DNA of 64,000 nucleotides, taken from assembly GCA_032821775.1 (NCBI GenBank), contig JAVLRN010000001.1, positions 2,418,001 to 2,482,000 on the forward strand, written 5' to 3'. Below, piece by piece: positions 12,673-23,449 of this stretch. Both the position numbers and the translations under genes were made by a program. The stretch's first letter is position 1, and every line of letters starts with the position of its first letter. Below the pieces are notes generated by a model, which saw only the letters and a list, made by a program, of their open reading frames with translations, made no database searches and was not told the origin of the DNA. Origin of the DNA: Sanguinoderma infundibulare. Lineage: Eukaryota > Basidiomycota > Agaricomycetes > Polyporales > Polyporaceae.

Positions 12673-13134
12673 ATTGTTGCCTCTGTTTCAGGCCACTGGT
12701 GTTTGGTTATTGTGAGTTTGACATCTTGTACGAAGATACACCATTACTCGAGTTCTGTCTCAATTTCAAGGAGTCACCACAGAGCTTCTCGGCAGCGATA
12801 TGCTCGCGTTTGTGGCAACACACGGGGACTATGGGCGCGCCGTGAAGCTCGGCCGTCCACCATCTGGCCAAAAATGGCGCTCGGATTGACAATCCGACGG
12901 CCGAGGTGGTGTCTCGCCGCCGAGAAAGGTAGCAGTAGTTTACGAGCTGATGACACAGAGAATGGCCAGCGACCGCACGAGGCGGCTTCAAGGGCCATAA
13001 TTAGCGTCTCAAGTTCCTGAGAAGCAAATACGCCCTTCTCTGCGCCTCGTGCCTAGGGCTTGAGTACCCCGCGTGTTCAGTAAGTACGTGAGCACACTCG
13101 TGTCCAGCACTCGTCCGCACCTTTGTCCACCTAG
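12673..13134. other. Intergenic, cwc25 3' end and MFS promoter
   Basis: This 462 bp gap between two tandem plus-strand genes shows no coding pattern. It should contain the cwc25 3' UTR and the promoter of the MFS gene. No convincing TATA box was seen. Confidence 0.4.
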
Positions 13135-15197
13135 ATGCCTATCCTCGAGGAGCAACTGCCTCAGTCGCGGTCAACAAGTCCCCTTGATAACGTTGACGAC
13201 AATGTTACGGCGGAGACTGCTGCCATGGCCGTTCAAGACGGTGAGTTTGTTTGCGACATTTTACGCTACTTCGCGACACCGTCTCACTCAGATACCCCAA
13301 CTAGGGCGAGACAGGCAGACCAAGCCCATTGCTCAGCCAGCCTCAAAACCATATAGCGTCTATACTCCGAACGAAAAGTGGTTCATCGTCGCAGTGGCCT
13401 CATTCGCCGCTTTGTTCAGGTAACACCTCTACCGCACCTTCTCGACAGGCCAAGCTTCGGATTGACCAAATACTTGCAGCCCCCTCACCGCGAACATCTA
13501 CTTCCCGGCCATACCTGCTATAGCCAAGGCTTTCAACGAGTCGGTGGAGTTGATCAACCTGACCGTCACGGTTTACATGGTCGCTCAGGGAGTTGGTGCG
13601 CCTTCGCCGCTCATGCGCATTTTTGCGCCCGCTCATCTCTCCCGCCCACAGCACCGATGATTTGGGGCACGCTGTCCGATCGCTGGGGCAGACGACCCAT
13701 GTTCATCGGCTGCATGATCACGCTGTCGCTGTCCTGTGTCGGACTCGCGCTGGTGCCCACAAACGCCTACTGGGCCCTCATGCTCCTCCGGTGCTTGCAG
13801 GCGTTTGGCTCCGCCAGTACAATAGCGCTGGGTAAGTCCCCTGTGCCGGCCCGTGGCCGAGAGTTGCAGGGAAGCGAAGTTGAATGATGTGACCCTCGGG
13901 CAGGTGCTGGTGTTATCGCGGATCTTGCTGCACCGTCCGAGCGTGGCAGCTTCTTCGGCATGTGGAGCATCGGCCCGATGGTTGGGCCATGTTTGGGCCC
14001 TGTGTTTGGCGGCGTCCTCGCCGATAAGCTGGGATGGAGGTGCGGGCTTCCGTCAAACGTATTTGGAGATCCCGTGCGTGGCTCATCTCCCGTTCCTAGG
14101 TCGATATTTTGGTTCTTGGTGATCTCCTCCGCGGTATGCGCGGTGTTCATTATTCTGTAAGCTGCTGCTTTCCCGTGAGCTGCTGGCCATTAACAGATCG
14201 AACAGCCTCATCCCGGAGACGCTCCGTTCTATGTGTGGCGACGGCAGCGTGCCTCCTCCGAAGGCGTACAGGCCCGTAATGCCTATCATCGGCGGGAAGG
14301 CACACGAGCCGGACTATTCGAGTAGAGGGGCCCGCAGAGGGTTCGCGAACCCGTTTCTGCTCTTCCTCTACCCCGACGTGACGCTTCTGCTGTTTTTCAA
14401 TGCCCTCGTATACGCCGAGTTTTACGCAGTCATCGCCACCATCTCGACCCTCTTCGAGACTGCGTACCCGTTCCTTGACGAGACCGACATCGGTCTGTGC
14501 TTCCTCGCCATCGGCGGCGGCATGCTCTTTGGCAGCGTCGTCACGGGGAGGTTGCTCGACGCTGACTATCAGCGCGTCAAGAGGAAGGTTCTCCGGACAT
14601 TCCAGTCGGATCCAGAGATGAAGGTCGCTCCCGAGGACGTCACGAAGGAAGAGCACTTTCCCATCGAGTATGCCCGCCTCCGGACGATGCCCGTTTACTT
14701 CGCTATCTTCACGGTTGCCTGTGTCGGCTACGGTTGGTGCTTGCACGCCGGTGTGTCTATCGCCGGCCCCCTCGTCTTGCAGTTCATCAGTACGTCACAC
14801 AACCCTCGCAGAGTCGGTTTTCACCTAACGCTCCTTCCGCAGTCGGCTGGGTGGGCTTGGCGATGATGAACACCGCTCAAACCCTCATCATCGACATAGC
14901 TCCGCATCACGGCTCAGCTATCACAGCATGTGTACGTTTAGCCCACTACTACTCGTCGTTCCCCGTCGGCCTAACCACAGCTCGCAGAACAACCTCGTCC
15001 GCTGCTCCACAGGTGCTGTGTTCGTCTCGGTCATAGACATCATTATGAAGCGTCTTGGGACGGGCTGGACATACGTCCTTCTGTCTGGCATTTGCGTTGT
15101 CTTCTCCCCCATTTATTGGATCTTGATGAAGTACGGGCCTCGATGGAGGGCATCGCGTCGGGCGAAACGGCTAGCGGACGAGACCAAGAGCGTTTAG
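13135..15197 (+). CDS. DHA1-family MFS drug:H+ antiporter (QDR/TPO-like)
   Basis: A plasma-membrane exporter of the 12-helix drug:proton antiporter family. The start ATG opens MPILEEQLPQSRS, and the first three splice joins restore the frame into KWFIVAVASFAALFSPLTAN and IYFPAIPAIAKAFN, the classic DHA1 helix 1 sequence. Next come the family motif A loop (GTLSDRWGRRPMF), motif B helix 4 (LRCLQAFGSASTIALG) and motif C helix 5 (GMWSIGPMVGPCLGPVFGG). A central cytoplasmic loop follows SLIPETLR, and then the second six-helix half runs to the stop. Introns are about 50-60 bp. It is convergent with the Zn2Cys6 factor gene. The substrate cannot be read from sequence; QDR- and TPO-type relatives export organic cations, acids or polyamines. 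Confidence 0.9.
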
Positions 15198-15599
15198 ACA
15201 TGTCAATGGCATAGTTATATGTGTTTCGGTCCGCAGCGTAGACCCGAGTATAGACCGTGTTGTAGGCCGGGGGTTGGGTGGATATCCTGATGTGCACTGT
15301 TTGCATCTCGAGTCGGCATCTCAAAAAGCAGTGCATTGCGGCAGCGAATTGAAACCCAATTTGACAGCGACCTGTCGTCGGCCGATCCGTCGTGGGGTTC
15401 GCGCGCCTACTAAAACACGCAATGTCATGGTCGCAAACGTGTTCACAGGTGTGGACTAAGAGATGTAAGTTTTAAGTGTCGATACGAATAAATACTGGGG
15501 AAAGCAAGACATAGACTGTATCAACGTACACAAGTACAGGTACAGTACATCAGCAGCCCAGCACTAGAATAAAACAGCACGATTCGCCGAGCCATATAT
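15198..15599. other. Convergent 3' intergenic gap
   Basis: This 402 bp stretch between the MFS and transcription-factor stops holds their 3' UTRs. No gene was seen. Confidence 0.4.
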
Positions 15600-18500
15600 T
15601 CAGTGCGGAGGGCCTGGCTCGTGCCGCCCGCCGCCCGTGTGCGAGCCGAAGCGGTCAAAGTGAAACGACGGATAGTGAACGCCCTGGATGAACTCCTGGG
15701 ACAGGTGACCCTGGTCGAACGTGAACGGCTCCTGAGCCTGCATACTCGGCTGCGGAGGCGGGTGTGGAGGCGGAGGCGGCGGCTGCTGGGGCTGCGACGC
15801 CGACGACGACGAAGATGACGGGTGCGAGGCCCGCGGCGGTTGGATGTGGGCGTAGCCCGGCAGAGCGCCATACGACACCGGGGCATTCACGGAGGGCACG
15901 TCCATCGGCGCGCTGAGCGTCATATGCGAGAGCCCGTCGGTCGTGACCAGCTGGCTTGGCCACCACTGATAGCCCGGGTAGAACGACGTCGACGCCTCCG
16001 CGCCCGGCTGACCCACCCCCAGAGAGTGCGCAACCATGCGTGCGTGGTGACTGGAGTCCCAGTTACTGCCGCTCGCACCGCCGGTACCGCGGTAGGCATC
16101 CACGGGGGGCATGGTGTACAGATCGCGCGCCGAGACGTCTGGATTCTTGAAGCTCCCCAGCGCGTCGTCGACGCTGCGCTTCCGTCTGTTGTTGATCTCG
16201 TGGGAGTACTTGGATTCGTCGAGGTGCACTTTTGCCCCCTCAAGGAGCGTTCGAAGACGAGTAGCCGTCGGCCAGAGTCTCTACACGAGACTCATCAGTA
16301 CGCTATTCAAGGACTCTGGAAAAGGTTCGAAACCGACCTCGATCTGTTTGCATGCCTCTATGCACCTTGCGAGGCCGAGAGACGCCTGAGGATCCGAAGG
16401 TCGTCGCCCCACTTCATCACGACAGCATGTCAGCACCACAACGAGATCAGTTCAGTGGATGTAGACCCACAGGCAACAACATGCATGATCCTAAGGCCCA
16501 GTCAGTGCCTGATGGGTGACACGCACACGCATACAACGTACCCTGCACTCTGAAGGTAGATGCACAGGAACGGCGGAGCCCTTTCGAGCCCGAACCGTTC
16601 ATTGTAAGAGTCCACTAGCACTGTGTTAGTCCAGGACCGCTCAGGCTACGCGGACGATAACGCACCCATTGAATTGATATGCACAGCTGCGCCCGCACAA
16701 ATGTCGAACGCCTTCAGCGCCAACGGATCGCTATGCAGGCCCGAGTGTTGCGAAACGCTTCTGGGGGAACCGTGAGAAGCCATCTGACGACGCTGGAACT
16801 GGACCCACTCCTCGTAGGTCGGAAGGCTGGGCACGAAACAACTCAGCAGAGTAGCGCTGTTGAGAAGAAGGTAAACGCGTACAAAGCGCGATGAAGCAGC
16901 AAGACAGCGGCGTTGTACTCGATGTGCAGCATGAGGACGTGAGGCAGAACCGTTGCGTGTCTGTCGCTCGGCGAGTACCGGAGGTCGTCCGGAAGCTCTA
17001 TCAGCCACTTGTTCAGGCGCGACTCGAGCTCCTCAAACAGGACGCGACGAAGCGTGCTTGTCGACGCCTGGACAGGATAGATCTTGTCCATGATGTCAGT
17101 GATGATAACGGCTGCGTACGATATCAGCTTCGAATGCGTGTGGTCGTGACCGCCGAACTTACACAGGTGACACGCTTCTCGGAAGCACGTCATCAGTCTT
17201 GCCCTCTGCGGAGAGAAGTCTCCCAAAACGCCTGGCGGATAGGGCTGCCACAGCTCATTCTCGTCCTCCTGAGACACGGCACATTGTCAATAATGGCGAC
17301 AGCAAGTAGAATGCGGATCGAGCGAACCTCATCAATGTCGGGTAAAGGGGTCGAGTAGTCGTTTGCGCGGAAGGTGATCGGCCTCCCAAGCCACACAGCG
17401 GACAACCTGAAAAGAAGTATAAGACTCACGACCGTCATCATTAGTTCGGGAATGACACTCACTTGTCCGAGATGCAACAAGACCACCAGATATGCTTGCG
17501 GATCTGCTTCTCAACGTCGGTGAACAGCGATTGTTTGCCATCAACCGTCCAGCTGTCGGCATTGCGGTTCATGCCCAAATCCACAGCCTAAGGTATTGTT
17601 AGCTGGGTATAACCATGACGTCACTCTAATGAAACGTACCATGCGCAGGGCCATGCCTGCAAGACGTTGAGACAGTTAGCACAAATATGATCCGCGGCAA
17701 GAAGGCAAGCTCATTGCCCACCGCTGTATAACCATCCTTTGTCCATCGCACCTGGTCGCGAGTTGGTGAATGGGTCTGAATAAATGTTAGCGTCACACTC
17801 ACCCATGCCGAACTCGCGGATAGCAAGAAGTAGCAACGCTTGGCAGGTGGACGGTCGACTGCTCTGATACTTCATGTCTGCGGTACCATCAGCAACCTGA
17901 GGGAGTTGATTTGAATCGCCTGCAATGCTTGCCGAGAAAACGATGGGCATCCTGTGCGTATCGCTGCCCGGCAGCCACGTAGCTGCCGTCCGGCATTTGG
18001 TGGTCTTCGGGCCTGTTCGAGTATCTTGCGGCGATCGCAAACATGGAGAGCAGCAACATCTTGCAAGGTCGCTGCATCGGATGGCAGTTCATGATCGTCC
18101 TAGCCTGGGGTGGAGGAGAAGCGGGATTTCTGAAGATAACGTTAGCTTCATCCCAGCAATGGGCATGTTAATACGAACTCGCTGATGGTAAACCTATTGG
18201 CATAAGCGAGAGAAGAGATACTCAGGAAACACGCACAATGAATTGTAGTGATACAAGAAATCCTGCTTGTGGATGACCGGGAAGAACGGGTGGACGTATG
18301 CGAAGTAAAGCTGGAGGAGGTAACTCTGCATGTCTGGTGGCGGCATCTCAACGTCAATGCTCTCCTCCTCGCGCGCAGCCTCGTATGATGCTTGTTCTGG
18401 ATCCACATTAGCAGAAAACCTCCTGAAAAGGTGACACAATGTCAGACGACACCACGCGGTGCTGCGTGGCGGTGGGGACGGACCAAATTCTGTTGACTTG

Positions 18501-19784
18501 ATGGTCATCGCTAGTGCTCCGGTGGCTCTGTGCGAGCAGTGGAAGTCCAGATGCGGGCCCATGGTAGCGGAACTTGCCGGAGGTGTTAGGCTACATGGGA
18601 CTCACGGTACGGAAGGACGAACCTCTTTGCTCTGATCGACAGAGAGATGGCCAAAGGCTTCGGCAGTCTCGTCGACGTCCCTGAGTGGGCAGGTTTGTTC
18701 TGGGTGCGAAGTGAGCGCCTGTACAAGAAAATACGGGGATGGATGACTTGCGTGTTGTATCGTGTAGCGTATAGAGGTCGTCCCAGTTCTGTTGTTGTTG
18801 CAGAGGCGTACCATAGGACGAGAGGTCGATCCTTCTGCGTGTCCTTGAATAGTCGCCGCCGGCAGAGGACGAGGAGCGAGAAGTAGCGCTGACTGGGGAG
18901 GACGCATACGGCCGCTGGTTGTTGAGTGTAAGCCGGCGAGACAATTGATCCTGCCATTCTCTGGTAGGTGTCGCTGAGGCAGTCGGGTCTAAGAGAAGGT
19001 GAGAAGGGAAGATAGCTGGCGTCGGTGGAATGGACGAACCCTGGGAGACGATCTCGCGGGAGACGCGGGACTGCCTGCGAGAACGTCTATCATCCCTAAG
19101 AGGAGTGTGCTCAGGGACTTGTATGAGGGACGCATAGAAGCTCTCGATGGACGGATCCCGCTGCTGGGTGCGGCTCCTGGCACCCTAGAGAGAAGGTCAA
19201 GAGATGACGGGCGGGAAGAATGAAAAGGCCAACGTATGGACCAGCTTGGACACGATCGAGAATGGCACTGGCGAAGGCATCGTTGCGGAGGTCGTTGATG
19301 ATCGCCTGGGCACGGGGCGCTTCCATGATGGTGGCGAGGATACACTCGACCTGGTGCCATCGCTGCTCGATGGAGTGGATATAACCCTTTGGGGGGCCGC
19401 GTTTGAAGCTGGGACCTGATGAGGCAGAGTGAGAAGGCATACTGTAGAGTCACTCTAGACGTGTGTGTACCTTGGAATGTACAGACTAGCCAAACTTTGT
19501 CAGAGGACGGAGGCGGTCGAGAAGGCAAGAAACGCACGGGTGTTTGCACCTTCGCAATTCTTACACTTGTCGCCGGTGCCCACCTCGCACTTGCTCTTTA
19601 TCTTCCTGCATCTGTCGCATGCTAATAAGAAGCGTCTGGTGAGGTTCCGGATGGGGGATAGATGATGCGGTGACGTACCTCGAGTACCGCGCTTAACTGC
19701 AGGGTGTTTGCTTGGGCCGGGGTGGGGGAGTTCGTCTTCCTCGGAGGGACTTAGGGAAGGATGGTGGTCTTGGACGGAAGCCAT
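15600..19784 (-). CDS. Zn2Cys6 transcription factor with fungal_trans domain (XlnR-like class)
   Basis: The start at 19784 opens MASVQDHHPSLSPSEEDE. After one intron comes the zinc cluster ACDRCRKIKSKC, then DKCKNC. The sixth cysteine and next residues lie on a 15-nt microexon at 19471-19485, which rejoins the frame into FKRGPPKGYIHSIEQRWHQV, the linker and dimerisation helix of this class. Further exons encode the fungal-specific middle homology region: YLLQLYFAYVHPFFPVIHKQ near 18300, KLLLLSMFAIAARYS near 18050, IWWSCCISDK near 17480, and LGRPITFRANDYSTPLPD near 17350. The last exon (about 16229-15600) is a disordered tail with poly-Ser, Gln and Pro runs, a likely activation region. Close relatives are often annotated as xylanolytic-activator-like, so control of plant cell-wall enzymes is possible but not shown. 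It is divergent from rev7. At least ten introns, some assigned only approximately. Confidence 0.88.
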
Positions 19785-20157
19785 GATGGACGGACGGATG
19801 TGAGACGGCTGGAATATGGGGTCGGGATAGCAGGAGAAGATAGCGACGGGTTCGCGGCGGACGACGGACGGGCATGGTGTGCACTGTTGACATCACCGCG
19901 CAGGTGGGGAGGGTTGGAGAATGGTGTGAAAACCTACTCCGAGCTGCAGCCCCACTCCAACCTGCCGCTCCTCAGACGCGCCATCCTCGTCGTCTCCCGC
20001 CGGTCCTTCTCCCGCAGCTCCGGTGGCGCGTCCCACCGTCACGTGGACGCGCTCCCCACCCTCGACGCACGCTCGGCCGGGTCCGAGGCGAGCGTGTTTT
20101 CGATCGACAACCACACTCGCCATCCCTGCGACCGTCCCCACCTGCCGTCGTCATACA
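19785..20157. promoter_or_regulatory. Shared upstream region of the Zn2Cys6 gene and rev7
   Basis: A 373 bp divergent intergenic region. It is GC-rich on the rev7 side and has no clear TATA box. It must contain both promoters and 5' UTRs; no specific operator is recognised. Confidence 0.45.
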
Positions 20158-21244
20158 ATGGCAGCAGCCCTCCCGCTGACTTTCAATCGTGAGCATGACA
20201 CACTCCCGCGCCAGACGTCTTGTTGACAGCCTGTCAGAGGCGGTTCGCGGAATTGCAGAGTTCAGTGAGCACTTTCTCCACACCGACGCTGGACTATCCT
20301 AACTCCGAACGCCGCCAGTCGAGGTTGCCATACACACCATTCTCTACGTTCGCCAAGTCTACCCGGCGGAGATTTTCGTCCGCCGGAGAAAATACGACAC
20401 CCCTGTCTTTCAATCCCGTCACCCCGCTCTGAACGAATACATCGCCGGCGCAGTCAAGGCAATCGCGGACGAGCTCTCCCTCGTACGAATTATATCCACC
20501 TCCACGCGTGTTTCAGGACTGATGGCCTTTCCGAGTCCAGGGAAATGTCGACAAGGTCGTTGTGGTTATTAAGGATCCAGAAGAACAGCCACTCGAGCGC
20601 TTCATCTTCGCCGTCCACAACACCCTCGACGTCGAGTCCTATAACAAGGACACCAGGTAGGGCGTCCACGTTCACAAAATTGACTGACACGCGATCTGTC
20701 GTCCGCTGATGGCCTGTGTTTAGTGTGGAGGGTGCTGTCTCCGTAGCCTCGTTCGGTCAATATTTTCGGTCTGCCCTTGTCAAACTCAACATGATCGAAG
20801 CCCAGCTGGGGCAGATGTATCTCCACGGTATCTCAAGCCTTTCCCCTCGCTCGTAAGAGACACTTTGACGTCACTCCAGATCTTTCCTTTGCGGTCCTGC
20901 TCGAACTCAAGGGCGGCAAGGCACCCACCGCCACCCATGGCAAGGTACGTTTCTGGAATGGTGCCCGATGTTTGACTGAGTGTGGGTCCCCATTCAGGAC
21001 CCCCCGCCTTGGATCCCCGCAACGGCGCAGCACACTACGTCTGGTGTCTCAGATACCGCACAACTCCACATGGTTCGTGCTGTGGAGACTGGAATGATTA
21101 ACGTATGTCGCCCTCGATGCAATCAACCGCTGTCGCGAGCGCTCATGGCCGGTCCAGTTATCCCTAGCAGTGCAGGAGTCCGAATACAAGCTGAATCTCA
21201 CCAACGAGCCCGGCACCAAAGGAAAGGAGAAAGCCATGGAATGA
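20158..21244 (+). CDS. rev7: REV7/MAD2L2 HORMA-domain protein
   Basis: The accessory subunit of translesion DNA polymerase zeta, also an adaptor in shieldin-type repair and in spindle-related complexes of other eukaryotes. Exons 20158-20188 and 20239-20265 and an exon starting at 20319 splice to MAAALPLTFNQAVRGIAEF and then IEVAIHTILYVRQVYP, which matches the conserved opening of REV7. The HORMA core follows: a basic stretch FVRRRKYDTPVFQSRHPALN, then VDKVVVVIKDPEEQPLERFI and the seat-belt region. The C terminus includes WIPATAQHTTSG, the counterpart of the safety-belt turn seen in family members. The protein is a little over 200 residues, normal for REV7. Its first two exons are very small. 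It is convergent with snx4, with only 101 bp between stops, so transcripts may overlap. Confidence 0.92.
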
Positions 21245-21345
21245 GACTCGCCACGCAACGTTATCCAAGAACCGGACAACTCAATATCAAGGCGTAATGC
21301 AGGCTAGAGTACAACGGACACGGCTCAGTAACAGAGTCCGCACGA

Positions 21346-23219
21346 TTAAACGTCCACTCGTATACGCTGAATAATAGGTATGATCCTCTCCCACTCCTCC
21401 ATCGACTGCGGAGACCAAATCCTGGTCAGCCACCGTTCTCGGTCCATGTGAAAACCGTCCGACGTACCGCTTTGTAGAACTCGATCTGACCGTCGACGTA
21501 ATTGCCAAGCATCTCCTTCATCTCGGACTCCTTGGCGCGTTGGAAGATCTTCTGCTCACGAAGCGTCTCATCGCTGAACGCATCCGACGTCTCGTGTGCT
21601 GTCTGCACAGCGTCTTGCAGCTGGACGACAGTTCGAATTATTGGACATGTAGGCGTGGCCTGGAACTATGTGTCCTCACCTCCTTGATCTTCCCGTCCAA
21701 CTTGCGCATACGCTCGACCCTGGTCCTGTCGTCGTCCGTGCCGCGAATGGAATCGACCCTATCCCGGATGTATGCGCTCAAGCCAAGTCCGCTGCTCCCT
21801 GCCCGACCGCTGATCACTGCGGCCAGCCGGTCGCGCTCCGCGGTGACCTGCGACAGGTACTCGGAGAGCTCCTCAAAGTCCATCTGCTTCTGGTCGCGGA
21901 GCTTAAGCACCGCGCGGTTCGCGTGCGAGTACTGAAGCAAGGCGTGGAGATGGACGAGGAACGGGTCCGTCGTCATTTGCGTCTGTAAGGACCGCGTCGC
22001 TCAGCACTACACCCTCTCAGAGACCAAGGAGCGGGGCGACGAACGGTGTGGCGCAACAACGCGGAGAATTCCAGCAGCGTGTTCGAGAAGTGGTTGAGCG
22101 GGTCGGTGATGCCCGACTCGAGGAAGCCGAGACCTTGCACGGCGACGGCAAGGTCGTGGTAGTCGCCCGTGAGATCTTCACCGGGTTCGGGATTGCCATC
22201 TCTTTTAGCCTCAGATCCTCGCGCACGCACGGGTGGAAGTGGGGAGCGGCCAGGTAGTTGTACTCACCATTGGTGCGGTTCCGGACGCGGCTGAAGAGCC
22301 GCTCCGAGAGCGAGATGCCCTCCTCGAACTTGTCCACGTGCTCGCGCATGGCAAGGAAGCGCTCGTCCGGCTTGCGCACGCGCGAGAAGGCGTTCAGTAG
22401 GCTGTCCGAGATGCTGTCTATCACTCCAGCGGATTGCTCGGGAACTGGAGGGTGCGCGACGTGTTGGTGCATGATTACGTGCTGGGAAGCGTCAGCTGCA
22501 GAGCAAGATACGGCAATGTCTGGTGGCGCACCCATTCTGTCGACTCAAAGAAGGCACGAAGGAGCGTACTCCTCTGAAGGGTGGGGTGACGGGCGAGACG
22601 TTGGAGGAAACGGTGCAGACTGCGTGTGATGAGACTCGATTCTAACGACGAAGGGCACAAGACTTACTCCGAGCGTCGTCGCTCCATGAATTCAGGGCTG
22701 AACCTATCCCCTGTGACATACTCTGTACAGTCTTCGCATCAGGAAAACGAAATGAATATGGTGTTTCTGAGAGTGACAGACCGAGTCGATGCTTGTCAGG
22801 CAGAGGAGGCACGACACATGCGGGGAAATCCTTGGCAAGGTGCGATCGCAAGAACACGAAGTCCTGGAACCGTCTCCTTGCGGAAGGATTGGGCGTGGAG
22901 AATATGGGGAGGTTCGTCTGCTCCCTTTTAAGCCACCCATCACCCTAGGACACGACCATGCGAAACACACCTTCGCAGATACCAGATACGAGACGTAGGC
23001 ATCCTTCGTCTCAGCGAGCTCCTTGACCGGGTCCTTAACGCTCGTAATGAGGTATCCTTCCCACTTGGGGTCGTGGGGTCCACGACCATCCTCGCTGTCG
23101 GATGTGCTCTGCCTGAATCCAGGCCCTGTGGGGGCTGCGGAGGAACCTTCGTACGCTACCGGTGCTGCGGGGGACTCCCAGGTGACGCTGTCGAAGACAT
23201 CCTCGTCGTCGCCGAGCAT
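21346..23219 (-). CDS. snx4: Sorting nexin SNX4/ATG24 (PX-BAR)
   Basis: A PtdIns3P-binding sorting nexin that retrieves cargo from endosomes and serves selective autophagy. The chosen start gives an acidic N terminus (MLGDDEDVFDSVTW). The PX domain follows across exons: KWEGYLITSVKDPVKE, then RRRFQDFVFLRSHLAKDFP with the RRF phosphoinositide signature, the PPLPDKHRLEY loop and GDRFSPEFMERRRS. The BAR domain occupies the rest: SDSLLNAFSRVRKPDERFL, LTGDYHDLAVAVQGLGFLE and a helix with KEMLGNYVDGQIEFYKA. The last exon ends EWERIIPIIQRIRVDV. An upstream acceptor-like TCTTCTAG at about 23250 leaves open an extra 5' exon, so the start is slightly uncertain. It is divergent from the GOST gene, 230 bp between starts. 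Confidence 0.92.
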
Positions 23220-23449
23220 GTCGCAGGCGTGGCCGGGGGGCGCGGAAGGCTAGAAGGGCGTGCTGCGCGGTGACAGAGAGCGACGAGGACTGAGTAGACC
23301 GAGGGTCGAGCGGCTCGAGGCTCGCTTGGGAGGGCGACGTGAGATGGATCTCTCCAAGTCCGGCCACAGCGCTGCGCGAACACTCGAGTCTGCACGCGTC
23401 TCTCGGTCAACAACCGTCAACACTCTCCTTTCTCCCCTCACCGACCGCC

